In this document: positions 9,401 through 17,272 of the stretch, piece by piece | Layout of the letters: every line of letters begins with the position of its first letter | Numbering within the stretch: position 1 is the first letter of the stretch | Assembly: GCA_020632795.1 (NCBI GenBank) | Contig: JACKEV010000010.1 | Location: 496,001 to 560,000 of the forward strand | DNA: 64,000 nt | Direction of reading: 5' to 3' | Source: Alphaproteobacteria bacterium | Lineage (GTDB): Bacteria; Myxococcota_A; UBA796; CAJQPC01 | Position numbers and translations under genes: made by a program | Notes under the pieces: generated by a model | Database searches by the model: none | What the model saw: only the letters and a program-made list of their open reading frames with translations | Told to the model about the DNA's origin: nothing

Positions 9401-12400
9401 CAGCTCGCGCCCTGCGTGTCCTGGTGGAAGCGCTCGCGGCCTCGGGGGTCGTAGCGCCACAGCGACTCGGCACCCTCGGCGTCGGTAAGTCGGCGAAGGC
9501 GACCCAGGACGTCGACGTCGCGGCGCTCCAGGCCGCCGTCGGGTGCCAGGATCTCGCGCAGTTCGCCCCAGGCGTCGTGGGTGAAGCGCGTCGTGCCGGT
9601 TCCGCTGTGGACGGGCCATGCGGTGACGCTGGCGAGGCGGTCGCTGGAGGTCCAGGCGTAGACCTCGCCCCAGACCCCGGCGACCTCGCGCTCGGCGACG
9701 CGGTCCCAAGGGTCCCAGGTCAGGCTCTCGGTGACGCCCTCGGTGGTCTGCTCCACGACGCGGCCAGCGTCGTCATAAGCCCAGGCGTTCAGCGTCCACG
9801 GACCCTGGCTGACCTCCGCAGGCAGGCCGGTGAGCGTATGGTGGATGGCAAGGACGACCCCGTCACCGTCGACGATCTCGAAGGGCTGGCCCTGGGCGGC
9901 GTAGGCGACCTGCTCCACCCAGGCGCCTCCTCGTGCGATCCCGGTGCGGCGACCGTGGACGTCGTGTTCGAAGGCCACCGCGCGGCCGTTGACGTCGATG
10001 AGGCCGATGGGCTCGATATCGTCGCCGAAGGCCCAGGTGGTGACGCCGGAGAGGTCTTCGAGGCGCTGGGGGCGGCCGAGGGCGTCGGCGGTCTCGACGC
10101 TCACGTTGCCGTGCTCGTCGGTGATCGCGACGCGAGGCAGGCTGGAGGTGGTGGCGTCGGTCCACACCCTCGATTCGAGGGTCGTGAGGGTGCCGTCGTC
10201 GAGGGTCACGCTGGTGAGCCGACCGACGCCGTCCCAGGTGTAGACCTCGGCGACGCCGTCGGGCTGCTCGGCACGGGTGACGCGACCCATCGGATCGTGG
10301 TCCCAGGACCAGGCGCGGGTGCAGGTCGTCAGCGCGGTGCCGTTGGCGGGCAGGCAACTCGTGGTGGCGCGGAGCTGCGCGGCGTTGAGACGGTGGAGAT
10401 CGTCGTAGCCGTAGTCGGTGACGCCCTCGGGGTCCTCAGCCCAGAGGGTGCGGCCGAAGGGGTCGACCTCCCAAGCCGAACGCAGGCGGCCTTCCAGCCA
10501 GCGCTCCCCGCCGAGGGTGTCGGTGATGACCTCGTGCTCCCGGCCCAAAGGGTCGAGGACGAGGCGGCGGCCGGGGTGATGTACGACTCGCGTGGTGAGC
10601 CAGCGCAAGGTCGTCTCGTGGGCCGCATGTTGCACTGCAATAGTTCGGCCCAGGCCATCGCGGGTCAGGGTCTCGGCGATGGCGGGGCCGCCGTCAGTGC
10701 CGTAGGGGGCGCTGATAACCATCGGCAGGCCGTCGCTGCCGTAGCCGGTCCACTGGCGGATCTCGTCGAGGCAGGCGTCGCCCGCGTCCTCGCAGACGGA
10801 GGTTAGCGTGGGGCGGCCGAAGCCGTCGAGCCAGAGGCGCTCCAGCCGACTATCGTTGGAGAGGGTGGTCTCGCGGGGGCCGGTGGGGGCCGGGTCGTCG
10901 TCGTAGGTGGTCGAGATCTCCAGCGTCGTGACGGTGCCGTCGTCGTTGGGGACGGTCGTGGTGACGTGCTCGGGGCGGTGGAAAGGGTCGTAGTCGGTGA
11001 CGGTTTCAACACCCTCCCAGGTCTCGACCTCGGGGCGGCAGAGGGCGTCAGGGGTCGTGGTGCGGACTCGGCCGACGGGGTCGGTGTAGTGGGTGGGGAG
11101 ACCACACCACTCCAGCGACCAGGCTTCCGAAGTGCCGTCGGGGTGGGCAACAGCGACGATCTGACCGTGGGTGTCGTAGCGCGTCGTCGTGGTCAGGCAG
11201 CGGGTGCCGGTGCCGCAGACTTCTTCTTCCTCGGGGAGATCGAAGGCGACGAAGCGGGAGCGGGTGACCGCCTCGTAGGTGGTCCGGGCGTTGGAGACGC
11301 TCCAGCCCAGCGCGCGGGCGCCCCAGGCCGTGGCGTCGAAGGGGCCCCAGGAGAGGTCGGTGAACAGGTCGTCGTCGGGGGTGTCGGGGTCGCGCCAGTC
11401 AGAACGGCGGGTGAGCTGGTGGGCGGCGTCGTAGGTCCAGGTGGTGATGCTGAGGTCGACCTCGGTGGGGTCGGTGGCCTCGGGCCAGGGGATGGCGGGG
11501 TGGGTGCCGACGAAGTCGGGGGCGACGTCGGGGAGCGGCGTCTCCAGCGTGACCGGCGTCGAGGAGGGCTCGCCCGCGACGGGCACCACGGGCGGCCCAG
11601 GCACCTGATCGGAGAGGCTGGAGAGGGCGATGAAGGCGGGGCGCTCGTCGGGCGGGAAGAGGACGTCGGCGCTGGGCTCGTCCTCGGGAGGGTCGAGATA
11701 CCAACCCAAGGACGCGATCCACTCCTCAGCGCCCGGCGGGGTCGTGCTCCAGCCCAGGCAGTCGGCGATGACGTCGTCTGCGGTGACCGACTGCCGCCGG
11801 TTGCCCATCGCGTCGGTCCAGCCGTGGCCCACTTCGGCCTCGCAGGCCCGCTGGAGGGGGTTGAAGTAGGGCGGGCTCGCGTCGAAGAACCAGCCTGAAG
11901 CCGTCTCTTCGTAGTAGGAGGCGACGGAGATCCGGGCGAGGGTGCCGTCGGTGCGCCACGCTGCGCTGTAGATGGGAAGGCCAGCGACATGCGGCATGGT
12001 GCCGAAGGCGAAGGCTTCAAGAGCACCTCGGGCGTTCGTGCGCTCGACCAGGCCGAAGCCCTGGAACTCCCGGTCCCACAGGGTGCCACGCTGGTAGTGG
12101 TAGGTCACGAGGCCGTCCGCGCCGTCCTCCGACTCCAGGACGACGAGGTTGTCGGGCAGGTCGGGGTTGTCGAGGGCTGAAGCGCCCCAGCTCAGCGACG
12201 TCGTGCCACCCCAGGGGCCCTGGACCTCGACGGGCCAGCCTTCGGGTTGGGTGCGCGTGCTCAGGCGCAGCTCCACCTGCCAGTCGAAGACGAGGTCTTC
12301 GGGCGGGTGCCCGGCCGAAGGCTGAGGGTCGAAGATGAGGAGGTCGGAGAAGCCGTCGCCGTCGAAGTCCGCGAGCACGGTGGAGCCCGGCCACGGCATC

Positions 12401-14541
12401 TGCCCGCCGATGGCGCTGAGGCCGGGATCGAAGTCGACGGGCACGTCCTCCCCGCCGCTGGCTACCAGACCGAAGCCGTCGATGAGGCCGCGATCGTAGG
12501 CGCCCATGACCACGCCCCCCGCACCCCCGCCGCCCATCTCCAACTGGAGCAGCTCGACGGTCCCGCTGCGGTTGAGGTCGAGGGCGGCGAAGTGTTCGCG
12601 GAAGGTGTGGAACCAGCCGCCGTTCAGCAGGAAGCCGTAGTGGGAGAGGTCGACCTCGGCCATGAAGGGGCGACCTGCGGAGAGGCCCGAGTCGACGAAG
12701 CCACCGCGCCCATCACCGTAGAAGATGCGGCTGAAGAGGGAGGTCTCCACGGGCACGTCGCGGATGTGGCCCTGGGCGTCGGTCTGCTCTTCCCAGCAGG
12801 CGTAGAGGGCGACGGCGAGGTCGGTGAGGCCGTCGTTGTTGAGGTCGGTGAAGCGGCTCTGGCTGGCGGCGTAGGCGCGGTCGGTGAGCGGGCCGAGGGT
12901 GTGCGTGGGGACCGTGTTCGCGCCGCTCGGGCAGGTGGCCAGGGCGGCGAGGAAGTCGGCGGGGCGGTCGTCGTAGCCGAACATCCCCGTTCGCTCCAAG
13001 GGGGCGTCCATCGGGCGGGCGTCGGCGGGATCGAACCAGGGCTCCACCCCGGTGTTCGGGATCCACCAGGTCTCGGCGTGGGTCCAGTGGACGCCGTCTC
13101 CGGCCGCCGGAAGGACGAGGTCGACGAGGCCGTCGCCGTCGACATCCGCGAAGGTGCCGTCGCGAAGGACGTCGTGCTGGGCGTGAGCGAAGGTGGAGAG
13201 GCCGAGGGGGCGGCGCTGCTGGTCTTGGAGCACCTCTGCGCCGGAGCTGGGGTTGACGAGCAGCTCGTCCTGGCCATCTCCGTCGAGGTCAACCAGCGCG
13301 AAGCCGCGCTGCGTCTCGACGAGGGTGGCGTCGATCTCCTGCTCCAGGAGGGACTCCCAGACCGGGTCTGCGACGAAGGAGCCACCTGTGTTGACGTAGG
13401 CCTGGTGGTCAACCGCGCAGCCGAATGGAGGCGTCGGCTGGTTCCAGGGGCTCTCAGCGGTCAACGGGGGTGCGTTGCAGCGGAAGCCCAGGACGACGAG
13501 GTCGGGCAGGGCGTCGCCGTTGAGCGAAACGGCCATCGGGAGCGTCCACTGGCCGTCGATGGTTGCCGTCTGCGCGCCGAAGGGCCTCGGGATCGAGGTC
13601 GTGAGGTCGAGGCCGGGGGACCAGTCGTCGGTCTCGGTGTGTGGGGTGACGCAGCGAAGTGGCTTGGCGGCTCCAGCGTCGCCGTGCTGCCAGACGCGGC
13701 GGACGCGAGAGACGGTGGCGTCGCCCGCCAGATGACCCGAGCAGTCCGTGCCCGGCTCGTCCTGGTACTCGACGGTGTGGCGGCTCCAGAGGTGGCCGTC
13801 GACCTCGACGGTGATCTCGTCCAGACGGTCACTGTGGAGCTGGAGCAGGCCCGCCGAGAGATCGGCGCGCGGGTCGGGGCGGGCCTCGTAGGCGAAGCGG
13901 ACCTCGACGTGGCCGTCGCCATACGTGATACGGTCGAGCAGGGGCCAGCCGGTGAAGCTGACGTAGTCGTAGATGACGGTGTTGCCCGACGGGTCGACGA
14001 CGAGCGCGAGCTTCCATTGGGCCGTGTTCATCAGGGTTTCGGAGCCCGCCTCGTCGATGAGCACGGTGGCATCGACACCAGCGGTGTTCGTCTCTCCGTA
14101 GACCCATCGCCATCCGTCTTGTCGGCGGGTCCAGGTGTTGGACTCCAGGTCGTAGTCGAAGCGGGAGCCATCCCAGGTCTCTGGCTCGTACCCGCCGCCG
14201 ACGTGGATGAGGTCCTGGCCGTCGAGCTGGAGGCGGACGTCGCCGGACTCGGGGACGCCGCCGGTGGCCGAGCGGCGGGTGATGGTGGGGACATCGAGGC
14301 GGGCGCCAGCGCCGAGCGGGCCGTCGCGGACGGTGGGGTCGAGGATGAGCGCGAGGTCTGGGGCGTTGGGAGCCGGGGGCAGCGCGATGGGAATGACGTC
14401 GACCCAGGCGCCTCGGGAGAGGCCGGGGGTCGCGGTGAGTTGGGGTGGGGGCACGGGGGCACCGAGAGGGCCTTCGGCGTCTGCGGCGTGGGCGAGGCCG
14501 ATCCAACAGGCAGCGATCAGCGCGGCGGCGCCGTGGAGCAT
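6448..14541 (-). CDS. rhs: Giant SpvB/FG-GAP/Rhs polymorphic toxin with Tox-REase-7-like tip
   Basis: 2,697 aa from ATG 14541, preferred over GTG 14610 because GGGAGG lies 7 nt upstream and the protein then opens with a signal peptide (cleavage after GLAHA, residue 19). The order is: SpvB-like N-terminal shell (LSRGAWVDVIP, LGAGARLDVP); FG-GAP/VCBS calcium-loop repeats at roughly 320-780 (DLDGDGQDELLV, DVDGDGLVDLVLP, DFDGDGFSDLL); TcdB mid-domain-like WGGTTSLSWG; long YD-repeat shell at roughly 1050-2300; Rhs core-associated end (LLARHRAYDADAGHFLSTDP, YVDPLGF); Arg-rich linker; pre-toxin segment; and a last 100 residues like Tox-REase-7 (RGRQGEV, IGEVKNVKYQ with E-x-K, QLKDYLAYAEHWGY). The signal peptide implies Sec export. 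This TcB/TcC-like shell probably encapsulates and delivers the nuclease tip. Confidence 0.88.
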   Translation of the reverse strand: MLHGAAALIAACWIGLAHAADAEGPLGAPVPPPQLTATPGLSRGAWVDVIPIALPPAPNAPDLALILDPTVRDGPLGAGARLDVPTITRRSATGGVPESGDVRLQLDGQDLIHVGGGYEPETWDGSRFDYDLESNTWTRRQDGWRWVYGETNTAGVDATVLIDEAGSETLMNTAQWKLALVVDPSGNTVIYDYVSFTGWPLLDRITYGDGHVEVRFAYEARPDPRADLSAGLLQLHSDRLDEITVEVDGHLWSRHTVEYQDEPGTDCSGHLAGDATVSRVRRVWQHGDAGAAKPLRCVTPHTETDDWSPGLDLTTSIPRPFGAQTATIDGQWTLPMAVSLNGDALPDLVVLGFRCNAPPLTAESPWNQPTPPFGCAVDHQAYVNTGGSFVADPVWESLLEQEIDATLVETQRGFALVDLDGDGQDELLVNPSSGAEVLQDQQRRPLGLSTFAHAQHDVLRDGTFADVDGDGLVDLVLPAAGDGVHWTHAETWWIPNTGVEPWFDPADARPMDAPLERTGMFGYDDRPADFLAALATCPSGANTVPTHTLGPLTDRAYAASQSRFTDLNNDGLTDLAVALYACWEEQTDAQGHIRDVPVETSLFSRIFYGDGRGGFVDSGLSAGRPFMAEVDLSHYGFLLNGGWFHTFREHFAALDLNRSGTVELLQLEMGGGGAGGVVMGAYDRGLIDGFGLVASGGEDVPVDFDPGLSAIGGQMPWPGSTVLADFDGDGFSDLLIFDPQPSAGHPPEDLVFDWQVELRLSTRTQPEGWPVEVQGPWGGTTSLSWGASALDNPDLPDNLVVLESEDGADGLVTYHYQRGTLWDREFQGFGLVERTNARGALEAFAFGTMPHVAGLPIYSAAWRTDGTLARISVASYYEETASGWFFDASPPYFNPLQRACEAEVGHGWTDAMGNRRQSVTADDVIADCLGWSTTPPGAEEWIASLGWYLDPPEDEPSADVLFPPDERPAFIALSSLSDQVPGPPVVPVAGEPSSTPVTLETPLPDVAPDFVGTHPAIPWPEATDPTEVDLSITTWTYDAAHQLTRRSDWRDPDTPDDDLFTDLSWGPFDATAWGARALGWSVSNARTTYEAVTRSRFVAFDLPEEEEVCGTGTRCLTTTTRYDTHGQIVAVAHPDGTSEAWSLEWCGLPTHYTDPVGRVRTTTPDALCRPEVETWEGVETVTDYDPFHRPEHVTTTVPNDDGTVTTLEISTTYDDDPAPTGPRETTLSNDSRLERLWLDGFGRPTLTSVCEDAGDACLDEIRQWTGYGSDGLPMVISAPYGTDGGPAIAETLTRDGLGRTIAVQHAAHETTLRWLTTRVVHHPGRRLVLDPLGREHEVITDTLGGERWLEGRLRSAWEVDPFGRTLWAEDPEGVTDYGYDDLHRLNAAQLRATTSCLPANGTALTTCTRAWSWDHDPMGRVTRAEQPDGVAEVYTWDGVGRLTSVTLDDGTLTTLESRVWTDATTSSLPRVAITDEHGNVSVETADALGRPQRLEDLSGVTTWAFGDDIEPIGLIDVNGRAVAFEHDVHGRRTGIARGGAWVEQVAYAAQGQPFEIVDGDGVVLAIHHTLTGLPAEVSQGPWTLNAWAYDDAGRVVEQTTEGVTESLTWDPWDRVAEREVAGVWGEVYAWTSSDRLASVTAWPVHSGTGTTRFTHDAWGELREILAPDGGLERRDVDVLGRLRRLTDAEGAESLWRYDPRGRERFHQDTQGASWSTRYASTNGYAETVVTDAVGATTTTWHDGLGRLVAEAQPDGTTQRFLYDGADLWQRQHLDATGAVLAREVTDFDTAGRPTTVWGWFDDPSWQPTDLPGLSDYVVDLTWTTAGRLDTLATPDETTQFDYDHGLLYEESWGAGAQTRRLHREDLAPWVTREERIGSGGGWRQTTLHRDAAGRLIAQEVDDGDVLVSEVMNLDAWGNPATTRSALNGLILASETWTYDAAGRPQARTSVVAGHASTTDWEWFRNGALRRVVTPAGRSIDYDRRLSGGAFTLGQVELDGAVVARFTSRDAMARATDVLTPDTSIAITYDRMGRIEDIDAQGAWGRSTWSGVFDDRGRLTEETRFDSAVGGWTNTYAYAEPGWLVDEVRGLTGEALHYELDAAGRRTEVLRDGALEQEVSWQGSLPSAVDSAILYDDDLDGITEDHRSLFYERFPDGSLSGIGDGQGLLYSFVRDASGRVVSMDEGGAQPRRTAWRLGGRWPLEVAQSDGTDRSYVVAEGLLLGAFDGQWRTLVADPRGSVLRSGASVVTPDAFGGGLGPVADDERFLFAGLELLPDAPGLLLARHRAYDADAGHFLSTDPKGLAGGLHRFRYAEGDPLRYVDPLGFTAERKERRRQRRRERQAKRSERRSQSVFAVWRGSSEVDPSRAGRPGRRGPVEEATNPYAETPGWARRKTAGSRLRASITSRINHHTGATWDRELGWMPDLNGDNGPGPVRRALAAAGGWLSDTGETAGILAGDLWDAGTSVAQGYNGQLSSDLAWGTLDPLLEMQAQQADYPLLFEVGRAGGRGASYCLALWEIRNGETLMMAGGGAMALTPVTGGATTAPGTATAAAGAGATVHGGGVILNNLRPDRDVGGPMLREWGSGPNGEFTIDDAMERGRQGEVASGWEKNTERIKIPGKPKQWRVPDHLDGDNFKIGEVKNVKYQHMSTQLKDYLAYAEHWGYEFTLKVRADTKLSSSLQQAVDDGRITLKRDL

Positions 14542-14725
14542 GAGCGTCCTCCCGAACTCGGCGCCCGGACGACCTCCTGGGTCCCCGGGGGTCTTCGGCG
14601 ACGCTACCACCCGGAGGCCCGGCGCTCTCCGAGAATGTCCCGCCGAGCGTCAGAGTTGACAGAACTTGGGGCGAAATGTCTTCGACGACCTCATCGACGC
14701 CAACCGTCCCCGCCCCCTGACCCCG

Positions 14726-14896
14726 TCAGTGACCTCCCTCCCCCACGCCCCAGGGGTCCACCGCCGGCAGCGCCTCGTGGCCGTCCCCGTCGAGGTCCAC
14801 CCCCGACCCGAAAGCGACCCCCACAAGGGTCCGGACCTGAACGTGGCTCAGCCAGAGCGGGCGCAGGTATCGGCGCCGCAGGTGCTCCTCGGTCAT
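14726..14896 (-). CDS. Small ORF coupled to kup
   Basis: 56 aa. Its ATG (14896) overlaps the kup stop as ATGA, and an A/G-rich GGAGGTGGAGG stretch immediately precedes it, so coupled translation is plausible. It begins MTEEHLRRRYLRPLW and has an acidic DLDGDGHE motif near residue 34 that resembles an EF-hand/FG-GAP calcium loop. There is no membrane segment and no recognised family. It could be a regulatory peptide of the transporter or a chance ORF; the coupling is the main support. Confidence 0.4.
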   Translation of the reverse strand: MTEEHLRRRYLRPLWLSHVQVRTLVGVAFGSGVDLDGDGHEALPAVDPWGVGEGGH

Positions 14897-16737
14897 CCTC
14901 CACCTCCATCCGGCGGCGGGACCCGCACCATCGACGGCACCTCGACCACCCGCTCCGGCGGGATCCCGAGCGCCTCGCTCACCCGCGCGGCCCGTCGGGC
15001 CAGCGCGCCGAACAGGCCCCGCAGCCACCGGTGCAGGCCGTGGTCGCGGTCGGTGTGGAAGGTCTCCCGGATGAGCACGTAGGTCGCGCGCGCCTCGTCC
15101 ACCTCCAGGGCGCCCGACGCGCGGAGCGAGCGCAGCAGCGCGGGGACGTCGGGCGACTCCATGAAGCCGAAGCAGGCGTCGACCAGGGGCCGGCCGCCCA
15201 CCCTCCGCACCTGGCCGTGGGGCATGTCGGTCATGTAGGGGCTGTGGCACCGGTTGACGTGCAGCAGGATGACCTCGCGGCCCGGCGCGAAGTCCGCAGG
15301 GACCTGGGCCGGGTCGCGGACCAGGACCACCAGCGGGGCCTCGTCGAGGCCCTCCGCGCGCAGGTCCGGGGGGTGCCGGTCGGCGAGCTGCTGCCCCCGC
15401 CGCCACACCCCCATGACCAGCGCCAGGACGACCGCGATGGTCAACGGGATCCAGCCCCCGCTGGCGATCTTCCGGGCGACCGAGCCGAAGAAGGCCAGCT
15501 CGACCGCCAGCAGCGCGGCGGTGACGGCGACGCAGAGCGCCACCGGCCACCGCCAGACGTCCCGCATCACGAAGAGCATCAGCAGGGTGGTGATCGCCAT
15601 CGACAGGCTCACCGCGATGCCGTAGGCGTCCGCGAGGTCCCCGGACGAGCGGAACCCGATCACCAGGGCCAGGGTCCCGACCAGCAGGAGCCGGTTCGCG
15701 GCGGGCACGAAGCGCTGCCCCCAGTGGGCGGCCGAGGTGTGGCGGATCTCGGCGCGCGGCAGATACCGCAGCCGCACCGCCTGCGCCGTCAGCGAGAACA
15801 CCCCGGAGATCACGGCCTGGGAGGCGATGATGGTCGCGGCGGTCGCGAGGCCGATCAGCGGCAGCAGCGCCGGACGGGGAGCGAGGTGGTAGAAGACGTC
15901 CCCCACCTGCTCAGGATGCTCCAGCAGGAGCGCCCCCTGGCCGAAGTAGTTGAGCAGCAGGCACGGGAAGACGAGGCCGAACCACGAGCGCTGGATGGGC
16001 CGCCGCCCGAAGTGCCCCAGGTCCGCGTAGAGCGCCTCCGCCCCGGTCACCGCCAGGAACACTGCCCCCAACACCAGCGTGCCGTGCAGGCCGTGGGCCC
16101 GGAAGAACGCGACGGCGTGCCGCGGGTCCAGGGCGACCAGCACCTCCGGGTGCCGCGCGAGCTGCGCCACCCCGAGCGCCCCCAGCGTGGCGAACCAGGC
16201 CAGCATCACCGGCCCGAACAGCCGCCCCACCCGCGCGGTGCCCAGCCGCTGCAGCGCGAACAGCGCGAACAGGATGCCCACCGTGAGCGGGACCACAAGC
16301 GGCGCCATCGTGGGGGCGGCCACCCGCAGCCCCTCCATCGCGCTCAGCACCGAGAGCGCCGGGGTGATGACCCCGTCCCCGAACAGGAGCGCCGCCCCGA
16401 ACAGCCCCAACGCGACCACCGCCCCGTGGGTGCGGGTCCAGCGCTCGATGTCGTCGGGCACGATGAGGTGGGCCAGGGCCAGGAGCCCTCCCTCCCCCTG
16501 GTTGTCCGCGCGCAGCACAAGCAGCACGAACTGCAGGGACACCACCACCACCAGCGACCAGGTGATCAGCGAGAGGATCCCCAGCACGTTGGCCTCGCTC
16601 ACCGGGAAGCCCGAGACGCCCACGAAGCACTCCCGCATGGCGTACAGCGGGCTGGTGCCGATGTCGCCGTAGACCACGCCCAGCGCCCCCAGGCTGAGGG
16701 CCAGCCGCCCTCGGGTCTTGGGCGCTGTACCGCTCAT
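14893..16737 (-). CDS. kup: KUP-family potassium uptake transporter
   Basis: 614 aa from ATG 16737 (an in-frame GTG 15 nt upstream is less likely because the family starts just before the first helix). The N-terminal signature ALGVVYGDIGTSPLYA is the hallmark of KUP/HAK transporters, followed by RADNQGEGGLLAL and FGDGVITPALSVLSA. About twelve hydrophobic helices span residues 15-450, with a soluble C-terminal tail of about 150 residues (LLHVNRCHSPYMTD...TYVLIRETFH). Length is normal for the family. It is predicted to import K+ with H+ at the inner membrane. It diverges from the methyltransferase gene at 16803, leaving only 65 bp for promoters. Confidence 0.95.
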   Translation of the reverse strand: MSGTAPKTRGRLALSLGALGVVYGDIGTSPLYAMRECFVGVSGFPVSEANVLGILSLITWSLVVVVSLQFVLLVLRADNQGEGGLLALAHLIVPDDIERWTRTHGAVVALGLFGAALLFGDGVITPALSVLSAMEGLRVAAPTMAPLVVPLTVGILFALFALQRLGTARVGRLFGPVMLAWFATLGALGVAQLARHPEVLVALDPRHAVAFFRAHGLHGTLVLGAVFLAVTGAEALYADLGHFGRRPIQRSWFGLVFPCLLLNYFGQGALLLEHPEQVGDVFYHLAPRPALLPLIGLATAATIIASQAVISGVFSLTAQAVRLRYLPRAEIRHTSAAHWGQRFVPAANRLLLVGTLALVIGFRSSGDLADAYGIAVSLSMAITTLLMLFVMRDVWRWPVALCVAVTAALLAVELAFFGSVARKIASGGWIPLTIAVVLALVMGVWRRGQQLADRHPPDLRAEGLDEAPLVVLVRDPAQVPADFAPGREVILLHVNRCHSPYMTDMPHGQVRRVGGRPLVDACFGFMESPDVPALLRSLRASGALEVDEARATYVLIRETFHTDRDHGLHRWLRGLFGALARRAARVSEALGIPPERVVEVPSMVRVPPPDGGGG

Positions 16738-16802
16738 GACGCGGCCCCCCACCCCGCCACGTCGCCGGGTGCTACCGTGTCCTCCAACCCCAGAGCGTCC
16801 CC

Positions 16803-17261
16803 ATGCCCGACCACGCCGACGTCCCCTTCCTCCCTCCGGTCATCCCGCTCATCGGGCTCGCGCTGGGCGGTCTGCTGCACGCCGCGCTCGCGCTCCCCAT
16901 CGGGCCAGCGGCGCTCGTCCAGCCGATCGGGGGCGCCCTGCTGGTGGCCTCGGTCGCGCTGGTGGGGGCCGCCCGCCTGTCGCTCCACCGCGCGCAGACC
17001 ACCTTCGACGTGCGCGGCGCGACCACCCACCTGGTCCGCACCGGCGTGTACGCCTGGTCGCGGAACCCGGTCTACCTGTCCATGATCCTGCTGTTCTGGG
17101 CGCTCGCCCTGCTGCTGAACACGGCCAGCCTCGCGCTGGTCGCCGTCCCCACGGCGAGCGCCCTCTGCCTGCTCGTGATCCGCAAGGAGGAGCGCTACCT
17201 GGAGGACCGGTTCGGCCCCGCCTACCTCGCCTATGCGGGCAGCGTGCGCCGCTGGCTCTGA
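16803..17261 (+). CDS. Isoprenylcysteine/phospholipid methyltransferase-like membrane protein
   Basis: 152 aa with three to four hydrophobic segments. The C-terminal half carries the ICMT/PEMT-type signature: TGVYAWSRNPVYLSM, then RKEERYLEDRFGPAYLAY, where the R-NP and EE motifs form the SAM site in this family. It is predicted to sit in the inner membrane and methylate a lipid or prenyl-type substrate that cannot be named from sequence. Length matches short bacterial members. It faces the cusA gene convergently, with 11 bp between the stops. Confidence 0.82.
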   Translation: MPDHADVPFLPPVIPLIGLALGGLLHAALALPIGPAALVQPIGGALLVASVALVGAARLSLHRAQTTFDVRGATTHLVRTGVYAWSRNPVYLSMILLFWALALLLNTASLALVAVPTASALCLLVIRKEERYLEDRFGPAYLAYAGSVRRWL

Positions 17262-17272
17262 GCGGACCCGCC

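Noticed and set aside
14542..14610. GTG 14610 as the start of the rhs gene
   Set aside because: No ribosome site precedes it and it would bury the signal peptide behind 23 residues; ATG 14541 has GGGAGG at proper spacing.
12247..17085. 1,612-codon plus-strand open frame across the rhs start and kup
   Set aside because: It is antisense to clearly coding genes, is Arg/Gly/Asp/Glu-rich with no recognisable domain, and comes from the very high GC content that removes stops in opposite frames.
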